From: M0108 sp963841065
Lineage (GTDB): Bacteria > Pseudomonadota > Gammaproteobacteria > Chromatiales > Chromatiaceae
Length of the DNA: 64,000 bases
NCBI GenBank assembly: GCA_963841065.1
Contig: CAWJBI010000020.1
Span: 107,361-171,360, forward strand
Direction of reading: 5' to 3'
In this document: positions 1-10,132 of the stretch, piece by piece
Numbering within the stretch: position 1 is the first letter of the stretch
Layout: each line of letters begins with the position of its first letter
Notes under the pieces: generated by a model
What the model was told of the DNA's origin: nothing
Seen by the model: the letters and a program-made list of their open reading frames with translations, nothing else
The model's database searches: none
Made by a program: the position numbers and the translations under genes

Positions 1-690
1 TTGGTCAAGCGCCCTTTAGGGGTACCCACCAGATCGAACACCGGTGGGTCTGACGCGCGCATCAGCGCCAGCCTCTCTTCGGTCGGAATGCCACGATCCA
101 TCACCCAGATGCGATCGGCCTTGCCGTATTGGGCCTTGATCTTGGCCAGGGCATCGGTGAGGGTCTGCGCGTCGAGGGGATTGCCGGCGAGTACCTCGTA
201 GGCCAAGGGCAAGCCGTCCGGGGTGGCGATGAGGGCGATGACCAGTTGGACACCATCGGACCGCTTATCACGGCGGTAGCCAAATTTTCGCTTGCCGTGC
301 TCCGGGGGATCGCATTCGAAATCAGTGCTGGTCAGATCGTAGAGCAGGATGTCGAAGCGGGCATCAAACAAGCGCCGCCAACGCTCCTGCAGATGGCTGC
401 CTAACGCCTGTTTGTGCGCCACCAGATGATCAAGACAGCGGTAGAGGGTATGGCTGTGGGCGATGGCAACCTCCTCGCCGAGCAGGTCACCCATCGCAAT
501 GCGGTCGAACCAGTATTGCCGCGGGTGACTCCGCTGCAGTCCGCTCAGAGCTTGACCTGGACCACCGCACAGGCTAACGCTGGGGCCATGCGGTCCTCAG
601 GGAACAGGGCCATCTGGGCGGCAGCGCCCGCCTCTTCGTCAAAGACCTCAATGGAACGGCACCAGGCCGCCCGTTGCGCGTCTCAGAGTC
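1..690 (-). pseudogene. IS1634/IS4-type transposase remnant (runs off left edge)
   Basis: Reading the minus strand from about 690 down to the window edge gives a DDE transposase of the IS1634/IS4 type. The stretch that reads LLYDLTSTDFE, then GYRRDKRSDG, LVIALIATPDGLPLAYEV and WVMDRGIPTEE is typical of the catalytic core and stays open to base 1, so the C-terminus lies outside the window. The N-terminal segment (CRSIEVFDEEAG... ending VVQVKL) is in another frame and meets a TGA near 545-550. It then joins directly to sequence that normally lies further downstream, so an internal deletion plus a frameshift has removed the middle of the N-terminal half. The element is inactive in this copy. The family call is from motif recall, so the exact IS group is less certain than transposase. 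Confidence 0.75.
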
Positions 691-841
691 GATGCCATGG
701 GTTTAGGACCAGGGGCACGGGCCCCAAGCCGGGGCCTGGCGGGAGGCCGTTGAGCCGGCTCCCGGGAGAAACCTTTAACGCGGACCAGCACCGCCGGCTG
801 ACCCAGTTGCGGCGTGGATTCCGCAGTACTCGCCAAATAAC

Positions 842-862
842 CCCCCCGGCAGGGCCGGGGGG
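842..862 (-). terminator. GC hairpin after the 915-2568 gene
   Basis: A perfect 9-bp stem (CCCCCCGGC / GCCGGGGGG) with a 3-nt loop lies 53 bases beyond the stop of the minus-strand gene ending at 915. Read on the minus strand it is followed by GGTTATTT, a weak T-rich tail. The position fits a Rho-independent terminator for that gene. Confidence 0.5.
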
Positions 863-914
863 AAATGAGCACGTCTTATCGCGGCTTCCTTCCGCGGCGA
901 GTCCAGCCGCGCGC

Positions 915-2568
915 CTATTCGCCCGTTGTTATGGCCTTCACCTCGGTCTTGCCGGTGACGGTGTTGTTTGGAGCGTAAGTGTCATACTCGGCCGTCACCG
1001 TCGCCGTCCAGTTGATGGTGCCCGCTGCCTCCGCAACAATCGGGAACGTGAAGCCCTGGGTGGCCCCAGCCGCCGCCAGGTCGGCGAAGTGAACCTGAAG
1101 GGGGTTCGGGCTGGCACCGGCCGCCAGGTCGGTGAACTCAAACGTCTCATCCACGATGTTCACCCCGTTCAATTCACCTACTACGGTGACCGACCCTGTC
1201 GCCTGATCCGGACCCGAGTTCGCCACGGTGACAATGCCCTCGCGTCCATCTTCATTGACGATCATGTTCACCGGCACCGCGAGACCGGAAGTCGCGTCGA
1301 TGGAGACATCATAGGCGGTCTGGTGATCCCCGGTGCAGGCCAGCGGCGGTGTCGCATAGCCGGCCGGAATCGGGTTGTTGTGCGCGAACAGGATGACCGC
1401 GCGGGCATCATCGGCCGCCTGGGCAATGCCACCGATGTTGCCGCCGATGAAGCCAGGCAGGAAGTCGCTCAGAACGTCCTCGGTGCTGAGATCTGGCCAC
1501 ACCGTAGGCAGAATCCGCGCATCGCGGATCCAGAACAGCGGATCACCGTTGGGCTGGGGGCTTTTGTACAGGGCGAGGTACTCGAACCGACCCGGCTTCG
1601 GGTCCTCCACGGGAATGTAGGGGAGATAAGGGAGCGATCTGTAGGTCTGCCGGCGCCGGTAGCTATAATCGCTGTAATCCAGGAAGCACTTGTCAACCAA
1701 TACCATGGCGCCCTTGTCCTCGTCCCTGTACTGGATACAGATCTTTGGATCCAACACGGTCGTCGTTGCCACATCCGAGAGGCCCATGATCTGGTTCAGG
1801 TAGACCACCAGGTCCACATTGATCGCCCCCTCCTTGGACCCGGCTGCGCCGAGCGCTTTGGCTGCCGTGTCGAGGAAGCCGTAGGCAGCAAAGGGCTGCG
1901 GCAACTCGATTGTCGGATCGCCCAATTGGCCCTTGAGGATCAACTCCTTGTAGATAGCCAGGTTCTGTAAAGGCGAGTCGACGGTCTTGGTAAAGTACTC
2001 TTTAGAGTCGCCGTCGCCGTCGCCATCGTTGATGTCGAGTGTCTGGTAGAGCAGCCGGCCGGCAGGGTCCAGTTGGATGCAATCGGCCGTGGACAGGCCG
2101 ATGAGGACATCCTCCAGCTGCCGTGCCATCACGTCGTCCGGAGCCCGCGCCACGTTGATGCGCTCGAACTCGATCTCCTGCGTGTAGCTGGCGTAGCTCG
2201 GCAGCACCGTGCAGGAATACTGGTCCACGGGGATCAGGCAATTGAGGTCATCAGCTGTCTTTTCGCAGTCGATGCTCACACCATCAACGTCAACAATGTC
2301 GACCCCGGCGGCGGCGATGGGCTGCAGGCAGAGCCCTCCGTGGACCACTAGCCCCGTTTCGGGGTCGATTACTTGCGTCGGCGTCGCTCAGAATGGGGAC
2401 GCCGTACGCGTCGCGATACAGGACGATCAGGTCGCCATAGTCGGGCGAGCCGCCCCCGCCACCGCCACCGCCACCGTCGCCAGGAGCGGCAAGGACCGCC
2501 GCCGGACAGGCCAGCGTGGCCGCAAACAGGAAGGAGGCAACGGGTTTGATCGATTCTCGGGTGCTCAT
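915..2568 (-). pseudogene. Large exported protein of unknown function, one frameshift
   Basis: I do not recognise the family. The ATG at 2568 begins MSTRESIKPVASF, a clear Sec signal peptide ending near AVLAA. A glycine run follows, then a mature domain starting SPDYGDLIVLYRDAYG. The frame breaks once at about 2368-2380, where a 1-base shift moves from ...ILSDADAS into VIDPETGLVVHGG. The rest runs open to 915, giving about 550 residues in total. The C-terminal 130 residues look like a CARDB/Ig-like beta domain (VANSGPDQATGSVTV, YAPNNTVTG). The protein has many acidic DGDGDGD-type stretches that could bind calcium. It lies head-to-head with, but 2.8 kb from, another broken large exported gene (5356-8564) of similar acidic style, and the two may once have been a pair. 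Whether the single indel is real decay or sequencing error cannot be told from sequence. Confidence 0.6.
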
Positions 2569-2640
2569 GATTTCAACTCCTCTCCCCTGGTTAGTACTCG
2601 TCACAGCGGATCGCGGGGGGGAACCGGTAGGTATCATTCC

Positions 2641-2745
2641 GTTCCGAATGACTCCACTGCTGACAGGAATAGGAAGTATGGTGAGGTGAACTTAAGGTTT
2701 TCTTAAGGGTTCCGAATGGCTCCAATGCTGACAGGAATAGGAAGT
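2641..2745. repeat. Imperfect 37-bp direct repeat, two copies
   Basis: A 37-base unit starting GTTCCGAATG and ending ACAGGAATAGGAAGT occurs at 2641-2677 and again at 2709-2745 with two mismatches. The spacer contains the small inverted repeat CTTAAGG/CCTTAAG-like (cttaaggttttcttaagg). The second copy runs straight into the IS91-type end sequence at 2733-2774. Confidence 0.8.
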
Positions 2746-2774
2746 CCAACCGCACGGGCGGCTGGAGCGGGGCG
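2733..2774. repeat. IS91-type element end, 42 bp, copy 1
   Basis: These 42 bases (AGGAATAGGAAGTCCAACCG onward, through the CGGGCGGCTGGAGC core) are identical to 3216-3257. Related sequence lies at 60961-61029 and in degraded form at 13018. At the two places where a transposase follows, the sequence lies about 170-215 bp beyond the transposase stop codon, so I read it as the terminal sequence of the IS91-like family in this genome. This copy has no transposase attached and abuts the truncated DUF47 gene. Confidence 0.7.
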
Positions 2775-3009
2775 GCTCTTGGGCAAATGGGCGCCCAACC
2801 CATTCTTGATGGCGTCGGCCTCGTGCTCCTTGGCGAAGATGATGCCCTTGGCCTTGACAATGCCCGCCTTGTCATTGGCGATCAGGGCCTCCCCCCTCGA
2901 ACAGGCCCGGAACCTCGGCGACGCATTCGCCAACCACAACCATGTACTTCTGCACTGGGCTGAAGGGGGAAGGCCCGAACAGCGAGGCGATGGGATTGGT
3001 ACCTTTCAA
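2775..3009 (-). pseudogene. DUF47 (PhoU-like, TIGR00153) N-terminal remnant
   Basis: On the minus strand a TTG start at 3009, preceded by GAGGAG, opens a frame reading LKGTNPIASLFG, SPFSPVQKYMVVVGECVAEV and PGLFEGG. After a 1-base shift near 2890 it continues ALIANDKAGIV and IIFAKEHEADAIKNGLGAHLPK. This matches the first 70 or so residues of the DUF47/PhoU-like family, helical proteins usually encoded beside Pit-type phosphate transporters (family normally about 220 residues). The frame stops at the IS91-type end at 2774, so roughly two thirds of the gene is missing and no pit gene is present nearby. The truncation and the frameshift make it non-functional. The family identification rests on the FAKEHEADxIKNxLxAHLP motif. 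Confidence 0.7.
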
Positions 3010-3215
3010 GAGCTGACTCCTCAAAATGAGAGGAAGAGCATGTTAGGCGGTCACGCTGGTGGGGTCAGGGATCGGACCCCGAGCCATCCCCGTCCACCAA
3101 GACCCAGCCGAGTCAAGGTTTATGTTCTACTATAGCGCTTCGAAATTTGTGTCGGGGAATCCTTACGAAACAGCAAACCTTTCGTCATTTTTGCTTGATC
3201 GAAGTCATCCTTTTG
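3010..3215. other. Upstream region of DUF47 remnant, no gene seen
   Basis: About 200 bases without a supportable gene. It contains the inverted repeat GGGGTCAGGGATCGGACCCC (around 3060-3079) and an AT-rich stretch (3118-3215) that could have held the promoter of the truncated DUF47 gene on the minus strand. No clear -35/-10 pair can be named. Confidence 0.3.
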
Positions 3216-4320
3216 AGGAATAGGAAGTCCAACCGCACGGGCGGCTGGAGCGGGGCGAGAAGTAGCATCGCCGGGAGGGGCGTGGCAAGCGCCGCGCGGG
3301 AACCGACGGGGAGGACGGGATTGGGTCGCCCTCTGAGGGGGCCGAGCGGGCGTGCGGGGCGGTTTGCCGGGGCCTGGGTGCAGGGAGGGGCGCGTCACCG
3401 GGGCGCGCCGGCAACGAAAGGGGACTACCACGGCACTTCCTGGTCGAAGGCATGCTCGGGTGACGGTTGCGCCAGGGCCTCCCAGTCCGGTATGGCATCG
3501 ACCGGCGGGTCGTCCCAGGCTGGCGGTCCGCGCGCGGGGGCGATCCGGGGCGGCTCGGCGGGCTCGCCGATGTGGTTGAGAATCCGCTGCACTGGAGCGG
3601 CCTTGGTAATGAAGGCGACGATGCGCCTGTCGGCGCCGCAGCGGGGGCAGACGAGCAGCAACGCCAGGAACAGACGCGCGATCAGCATGGCCCAGGGGTC
3701 GTGCGCCGAGGAGCGGGCCTTGGTCGCCGCGGCAGCGGGTGAAACTGGGGTTTTGGCCGCCGCCAGTGCCAGGGCCTGTCGGCACTGGACCCCACCGGCT
3801 TCGAGCGGCTCGAACACGCCGTCGAGGATGCCGCCGTGGCAATGGAGGTGGCGATGGAGTGACGCACCGAAGCGGTGGACGAAGCTCACCGCCCCGAGGC
3901 GCGCCCGCGGCGAGGCCCCTGGACTGCGCTCGCGCAGATGGGCCTCGACCACCCGCAGGAAGGGATGCCGTACGGCAGTGACCGCCGTGGGCTCCCGCTC
4001 CAGGTACCAGCGCAGGCGCTTGGGCACCGACAGCACCCATTGCCGCACCGGCAGGGTGGGAAGACGTGATCGACCAGGTGGGCGGCGGTCTCCGCCATGC
4101 GCCGGGCGTTGCACGACGGGCAAACGCCGCGCCCCTTGCAGGAGAAGGCTATCAGGACGAGTTCGATCGCCTCAATACCCGCAGCGATACGCACTCCAGC
4201 GAGGCAGGGGGGCAGCCCCCGCCAGCCTCAGCACCAAGGCCAAGGCCAGACCGGGCATCGGGCGCAGAGGGTCTAGCGGTCACTCCGTCGGTCGTTGATC
4301 CGCCGCACCGATGAGGTTGG
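3216..4320 (-). mobile_element. IS91-family element, degraded transposase
   Basis: The minus strand encodes an IS91/IS801-type HUH transposase in pieces. The zinc-ribbon segment CKGRGVCPSCNARRMAETAAHLVDHVFP lies at about 4050-4150. A frameshift near 4080 leads into LPVRQWVLSVPKRLRWYLERE and then LGAVSFVHRFGASLHRHLHCH, the His-rich catalytic region, followed by GGILDGVFE. The C-terminal block (CPRCGADRRIVAFIT to the stop at 3425) is intact, including the GPPAWDDPPVDAIPDWE tail. A segment between the catalytic region and the C-terminus is missing, because the pieces add up to about 260 residues against the usual 350-500. The 42-bp end sequence lies at 3216-3257, beyond the stop. The N-terminal part beyond 4200 is too degraded to read. 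Confidence 0.8.
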
Positions 4321-4946
4321 GTTACACTGCGACGTACGGCACGGTTTTTCGCCTCACGACAGGATGGCAGAGCATACGGAAGTTCATCCTGCTGGCGTTC
4401 GCGCCACTGATGTTCACACCTGCGGTCCAGGCTGCTGGACCTGCATGGGAGGGTGGCGGCCCCGGATGCTGGCCGGGATATGGCCCAGAATATGGGGCAG
4501 GCGGCCCCGGCTTTTGGCCGGGCTATCCCGGGTACGGCATTGGAGGTCCTGGTCTTGGTGCTGGTTATGGTCCCGCTTATCCCGGTTTCGGAGTCGTCGG
4601 CCCGGGCTACTGGCTAGGTTATCCTGGATACGGAGCGGCTATGCCCGGTGAGGGGTCGCGCCGGACGCGCTCCGGCAGCGATGTCCCACCCACGAGTGCC
4701 GGCGGCCCAGCGGACGGGACAGCCGGCCAGGCATCGGGCGGACGCGGACCTGAGGCCGGGCAGGAAAACACTCGCCCCGGCTCGGGGAGGCCAGGGTCGG
4801 GACGGTCAAGGCCCAATTTCAGCGGGCCGGCGGGGTTCGGCAATCGCGGCACTCGGCAAGGGTACGGCCGAGGCTCCGAAGGCTACGGGCGCGGCCCTTC
4901 CACGAGCGGGCCCAATCCCCGTCAGGAGCGGTTCCGCAGCGAGTGA
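4311..4946 (+). CDS. Gly/Tyr/Pro-rich secreted protein, sulfur-globule-protein-like
   Basis: The frame encodes 211 residues with an export signal near residues 20-41 (RKFILLAFAPLMFTPAVQA). The mature part is dominated by GPGxWPGYG-type units (GGPGCWPGYGPEYG, GGPGFWPGYPGYG, GPGYWLGYPGYG) to about residue 110. A low-complexity Gly/Ser/Arg/Pro tail follows. Small Gly/Tyr-rich exported proteins of this kind coat the periplasmic sulfur globules of purple sulfur bacteria (SgpA/B/C of Allochromatium). That similarity is compositional only, so the role is an inference. The start is uncertain: the ATG at 4311 leaves an unusually long n-region, and a later non-ATG start is possible. It stands alone, downstream of an IS91 remnant. 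Confidence 0.55.
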   Translation: MRLGYTATYGTVFRLTTGWQSIRKFILLAFAPLMFTPAVQAAGPAWEGGGPGCWPGYGPEYGAGGPGFWPGYPGYGIGGPGLGAGYGPAYPGFGVVGPGYWLGYPGYGAAMPGEGSRRTRSGSDVPPTSAGGPADGTAGQASGGRGPEAGQENTRPGSGRPGSGRSRPNFSGPAGFGNRGTRQGYGRGSEGYGRGPSTSGPNPRQERFRSE

Positions 4947-5036
4947 TCCACGGGCGCCCAGGCCGAACCTCAGCGAAACGTTAAGTGTTGGGGCATCGTA
5001 TCAATCTGATAACGCATGGGTTGCGTGCCCCCCTGA

Positions 5037-5105
5037 GGTGGGCGCCCGGCTTGCCGGCACTTGAACCTCTTCGCGAGTAGCGCGCGGGCAAGCCACGCGC
5101 CCACC
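5037..5105. other. Long structured inverted repeat in intergenic DNA
   Basis: Arms 5037-5055 and 5087-5105 pair over 17 of 19 positions: GGTGGGCGC with GCGCCCACC and GGCTTGCC with GGCAAGCC, separated by a 2-nt mismatch. The loop is 31 nt. The arms sit inside a wider CTGAGG...CTGAGC context. There is no T-run on either side, so it is not a simple terminator. It lies between the Gly-rich protein gene and the broken gene starting at 5356, and could be a structured RNA, a protein-binding site or an IS relic. No known riboswitch consensus was recognised. Confidence 0.6.
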
Positions 5106-5355
5106 GACTGAGCCGCGCGCTTAGGTCGCAGTGCCGTATTTGCCCAAGCCCGCACCTCATCGCAGGGCCGTGCACCGCCCCTGTAGGACAAACGACTAAA
5201 ACCTCTTCAGTTTCTATCCGATACCGGCCTTTCGGTGCGAGGTATGGCCTTTCATCGGGTTACCGCGCTCGCGGCGAACAGGGGATTCCGACGTTCGCCC
5301 GCGCATTGCCTGGGGCATCTGCTCTCTTGGAATCTTCGCCAGACGGAGAAATGCA

Positions 5356-8300
5356 ATGAAGACACTCAAAACGTAAGACCGTCGCCACGGCGGTTCTTCT
5401 CGTGGTCGCCGCCAGTCTCGCGGCGGACGATGGCCTGCTGCTGCGCAAGAATTTGTCGGGAACGCCCGATTCCGAGACGGAGTTCGCGGGCATCAACATG
5501 GCCAAGTTCTATGTGCCGGCTCAGAAGTCGGATGGGACGCTGCTGGACGGACATCGTCTACAAAGACTATTCCGGCTAGAAGAGCTGTTTAGTCGCACGG
5601 ACGCCAAGCCGCTCGTCGTGAACTACACGGATGGTCACGTCGTTGGCGTCGACGAGGTGCCGGGCTTCATTGGACATGGACAGCGCGACGCCTGGGCCGC
5701 GGTCTCCTTCGACGATGGCGCCTCCTGGAAGCGGACGAATCTGTCCAGATCCGGGACCAAGGAGATCACCATCACGACCGAAGGCAAGCCCTTCTACCTA
5801 CTATGGCGACGTCACGCGCATGTACACCCACATGGCGGGCAACAAGGTCCTGGCCATCTGGATCAGCCGCCTGTGCGGCGGTGGCAAGCCCGCCTATCTG
5901 CTGGCCCCGACAGACGGAGACTGGTCGAGCACGGAGAACCCCATCGATCCGCTGACCGGCATGCGCTTACCAGGATCTCTTCGGCGTGCGCGGCAAGCAG
6001 GGCTACGTCGAATACACGGACGCCTGGGCCGCGGTGGGCAAGGTTCCTTACTCGTGCGTGTGGACCGCCCGCGGGACCATTCAGCAGGACTGACGACGAC
6101 CGGCAAGTCGGTGAGTGCTGTGGCGCCTACCCGAGCGTCTGACCTCCGGGGTGCGCGACGCCCACCGGATCGAGGTGTCCTGCGCCCTGAAAGCCGGCTG
6201 CGCCGTGTCCTGGCAGGAGGACCCGGAAGGTCTACGCCCCGGCGACGGCGAGGGCCCCGGCGAGGGCTGGAGCGGCGCGGTGGCGCACAAGGGTACCGAC
6301 GTCTGGTATAGCTGGATGGACTGGGCCAACTTCGACGCCATGGACATCGACGCCGACGGCGATGCGGATGATCTCGACGACAGTGCTGGCGGACGGTGGG
6401 CAGACCCAGGATGGTGGTACCGATGACCATCCCGGTGCGGCTGACCGACAACGAGAAGTGCTCGCCCGATGACACCAAGGCATACTGCACGGCGTTGCTC
6501 GATCTCGACGGCGACGGCGCTGCCGACGACCTGATCTGCGACGGCACCAACACGGTGACCTACGTGAATAAGCAGGGCGACACGGTCGAGGCCTGCGTTG
6601 CAGACGATGGACGCGTCTTCAACGGCCAGACCGCCGCGACCCGGCCGCGTATCTCGCTGCAATCCTATAGGAAGGCCGGCGGCGATACCCCGGACGACAG
6701 CAGCGATGACGTCTATTCCGCCTGGACGGTCATCGCCTATGAGGAGAACAAGGCCCTTGGTGAGCTCGACCTGGACGATGACGACATCATCGACGAGGCA
6801 CCGGAACTGCCGGCCGAGATCGGTAAGAACGCCCGCTACGTGAGCTTCGAGCTCGGCAAGCCGGAGGTCATTCGGCAGAACCTGCAGCTCAATCAGCCCG
6901 CCGTGAATTGGGATGACGGCACGTTCACCGACCTGTTTAGCATCGATGCCATCAAGGACAAGCTGCTGGTCCGAGGCATCGCTCTACGAGACGGAGATCG
7001 CCCGTCGCGCGGCCCTGATGGTGCAACCCTGGGGCAAGGTGGTGAATTCGACCTCCAAGCTCTCGGCCATGCCGCTGTTCAAGCAGGGGATCATCAATCA
7101 GGGCGGACCCGCGGACATCATGGCCCGGCGCTTCGTCGCCCCCGCCGCGTTCAATCCGGCGGTGGATAATCCCTACGACGAAAAGAACATGGTCTGCGCA
7201 GAATGGCAGTTCACAGACGGCTCCAACCCGAACTATCTGGACGGCCTCTGCATGTCGCCTGCGATCAACCTCTCGGCGTCGGTGCCGCTCACCTGTGACA
7301 GCGACTGCACCTATGTGGGAAATGAGGGCGTCCCGACAGTGGACCCGGACTTCGTCAACGACGACGGAACTTCCATCGAGGTGCCGAAGGTGCTGACCTG
7401 GGATCAGACAGCCGACCAGCTCGACGACCAGTCCTGGGAGAACCCCATGGACGTGGCGAAGGGTCACCGCGGCTTCCTGGACAAGGACTTCGTCATGCTG
7501 ATGTACGCCTGGTCGCCCAACTGGAAGACCAACGCCATCGGCAAGGACCAGTACAACCTGTACGCGCGGCGGTCGTTCGACGGAGGCGTAACCTGGACCA
7601 CCACCCCGGCAGCCCTGGACGGAAACGGCACCACCACCTGCGAGATCTTCCGCAACTCGACGGGCGGCCTGCTCTCGACCCCTGCCTGCACCACCTACGG
7701 GGCCGGCGCCTTCGAGAAGGCGCGGAATCTCTCGGTGTTGACCAGCCTCAAGACCACGGTGCTCGACCCGCGCTACGCTCCCACGGGTAGCTTCGACCCG
7801 GACGGCGACGGGGTGCTGGACTTCCCGATCGTGCATGACTCCGAGGACGACCCCGACGACGTGCGCGACCCGTCACGCTACGCCATCGTCTACGAGACCG
7901 GGGACAACGCCACCGTGGCCCTGGGCGGTGAGGCCACGCCGTTGAACCTGTACTACTCCCAGGCCGTCAACTGGGGCGACAACTACACGGGCTTCCCGCA
8001 CCTGTGGAACACAACGGTGGAGGAAACCCTCGGAGCAACTCCGCTGTACGTCATGCCCCAGTTCGACGGCATCGAGGCCAACAAGGACCTGCTCTCCGGG
8101 GAGGCGAGCCTGGAGATGACCCCGAGCGGCATGTTCCTGCAGTCCACCTGGAACCAGTGGCAGGAGACGGATCTAGGCGAGGTGTACAACAGCGACGCCT
8201 GGTACCGCCGCATCCTGTTCCTCGACGAGATCGAGAACCCCAACAAGGCCCAACAAGCCCGTCGCGCAGGCAGGCCCGGGCCTCCACCACCGCTACCGCA

Positions 8301-8564
8301 GCCACCGTCATGAAGATGGGCGAGGGGGGCTGCCGTCCGGCCTACAAGGGTCAATACGCCACCGACACCGCTAACCAAGTCATCGTCGGCGTCGCGGCGG
8401 TCACCGTCGGCACCGACATGGCGCAACCCCTCCCGATGATCACGCCGGTCGAGGAGCGGTACGGACACCGCCCCGATGATGCGCACCCTCGCCTGGGCGC
8501 CCCGGCTACTGGGCGACGGGGAAGGTGCGCCCAGCGGAAGCGCAGTAACCGCATAAGGCATTGA
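5356..8564 (+). pseudogene. Very large exported protein of unknown function, at least seven frameshifts
   Basis: The ATG at 5356 with an upstream GGAGAA begins MKTLK. After an extra A in AAAA it continues RKTVATAVLLVVAASLAADD, a signal peptide, then GLLLRKNLSGTPDSETEF. Coding sequence can be followed by hopping frames near 5370, 5550-5575, 5800, 5968, 6090, 6400, 6985 and 8255. Each segment reads like an ordinary protein: AWAAVSFDDGASWKRTNLS, VLAIWISRLCGGGKPAYLL, YQDLFGVRGKQGYVEY, WYSWMDWANFDAMDIDADGD, RISLQSY, MVQPWGKVVNS, YNLYARRSFDGGVTWTTTP, AYKGQYATDTANQ. Asp-box-like SFDDGxSW and SFDGGVTW motifs suggest a sialidase-type beta-propeller fold, and the acidic DxDxDG runs suggest calcium binding. 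The reconstructed protein is about 1,050 residues. I do not recognise a named family with confidence. Codon use is intact between indels, so either decay is very recent or the bases are wrong. Confidence 0.6.
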
Positions 8565-8873
8565 CAATAAGGGATACCTTCGGTTTCGGCGTGAATCCTG
8601 CCGATTGAGCGCCCCCTTTCCCGATGACGGCTTCGTCATCGCTTCGCGGTCCGCCGCGCCGCGCGCCGCGCATCGCTGTCGCCATCACTGGCCGAAAATC
8701 GATTTCTTCACAACCTCTGAGGCGACTGGCCCGGCATCCGCGTGTAGCCGTGACACCCCCCGGCGTCGACAGCCAGCCTTGTCCAACGAGACATGGGCCC
8801 AAGGTGCGACATCGTCGGACCGCAGGACGCCCGCAAGCCTGTTCCGCCGCGAACCCCGTGCCGCTTCAGCCGC
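8565..8873. other. Intergenic, nothing recognised
   Basis: About 310 bases between the end of the broken plus-strand gene and the stop of the minus-strand gene at 8874. The short open frames here have no signal peptide, motif or ribosome-binding site that would support a gene. No hairpin with a T-run was noticed. Confidence 0.3.
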
Positions 8874-10104
8874 CTATTTCCCCACCCCCATGCCCGGCAC
8901 ACCGAGGCCCAGGCAGGAGACCATCTGAGTCTTGACGCGATAGACGCAGGCCTCGCCGCCGCCGAGGTCCGTGCGGAAGCCGGCGCGGAAGACACCTTCA
9001 CCGGAGGGATTGCGGGCGGTGACGTTACCGCCCTCGGACTGCTCGCTCTTGCCGATGGTCGCCACGGCCGATCCGGTGCTGTTGTACGCCGCGACCATGC
9101 GGTCCTTGCCGACCAGCCCGGCGGCTACGGTGCCGTCGGCGCTGAAGGCCTGGACGAGGCCGGTGCCGTCGCTCTCCGCCGCGAGCACCGCGGCATTGGT
9201 GGCGCCGCCGCTGCCGGCGAACACCAGGCCGGCCCCGCCCGCCGCGGGGTTCGATCCGGCGCCGGCCACCACCTTGCCGCTGTCGTCGAACAGGCGCAGG
9301 GCCACGCCGCGGCCGGGCATGGTGCCGAGGACGGCGGCGGGCTTGTCGCCGGCCGAGAGTTTCAGCCCGAACAGGTTCGTGCCCGATGCCCATTTCCACG
9401 GATTGCGACGGGTCCGACACGCTGATGGCCGGCGTCTCGCCGGCACTGGCCTCGACCCGCGCCCCGGACTTCGAGTTGCTGAGGACCAGGTGCCCGCCGT
9501 CGGTGGCCATCAGTGCGGCGACATGGCCGTCGGCGCTGTCCACCCCCAGGGTCGCCTTGCCGTCTTCCTGGTGTGTGAACAGCATCATGCTGCCCCCGGG
9601 CTTGCCGACGGCGAGGTTGCCCTGGATGTCCAGGGTCAGCAGCGCCTGACCGGCCGCGTCGAGTACGCGGAACGGCGCCCGCACGGCATTGCGCTCCGCC
9701 TCGAGCTTCGCCACCCGGGCCTCCAGGGCGGAGATGCGGGCCTCGTCCGGCGGTTTCGGTGTACCCGGCGGGGTGCCTTGTTGCAGCCGTGCGACGGCCT
9801 CTTTCAGCTCGGCGACGTCCTTCTTCAGGCCCTTGACGTCCTCTTGCAGGGCCTTGGTGTTCTTGTCGGATTCGATCATCCAGTCGCGGATCCGATTCAC
9901 CATCAGGATGGTCGCCGTGCCGAGTTGCTGGAACTCGCTCAGCGCGGCGTCGCCGGTGCAGGGATAGCCGCCGAAACTGACAGGCATAGGCGAAGGAAGT
10001 TGCGAGACGTAGTCGAACTTCGGTGGCAGGTCCGCCGCGCGCAGCGGCAGTGCCAGGCACCCGGCCACCAAGGCCATCGCGCAACGCTGTCCAAATCGCT
10101 TCAT
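8874..10104 (-). pseudogene. Exported coiled-coil/beta-repeat protein, one frameshift
   Basis: The ATG at 10104 starts MKRFGQRCAMALVAGCLALPLRAAD, a clear signal peptide. Residues about 75-145 form a heptad-rich coiled coil (KALQEDVKGLKKDVAELKEAV, then ISALEARVAKLEAERNAV). The rest is a run of short beta-rich units with an AGxGxNPAAGG / AADGTVAAGL character, as in stalk or fibre proteins. The frame shifts once at about 9387, from VEMGIG into NLFGLKLSAGDKPAAV, and continues to the stop at 8874, giving about 410 residues. It lies 28 bases downstream of the vWA gene on the same strand, so the two were probably co-transcribed. Function is unknown. A periplasmic or surface structural role is only an inference from the architecture. 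Confidence 0.6.
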
Positions 10105-10132
10105 GTCGATGTCCTCGTGAACAACGGGTGGA

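Noticed and set aside
414..1970. 518-codon plus-strand frame at the left end
   Set aside because: It crosses the transposase remnant and the signal-peptide gene on the other strand and encodes no recognisable domain.
5160..5300. Possible c-di-GMP riboswitch before the 5356 gene
   Set aside because: Short stretches looked suggestive, but the conserved GEMM core and tetraloop receptor could not be found.
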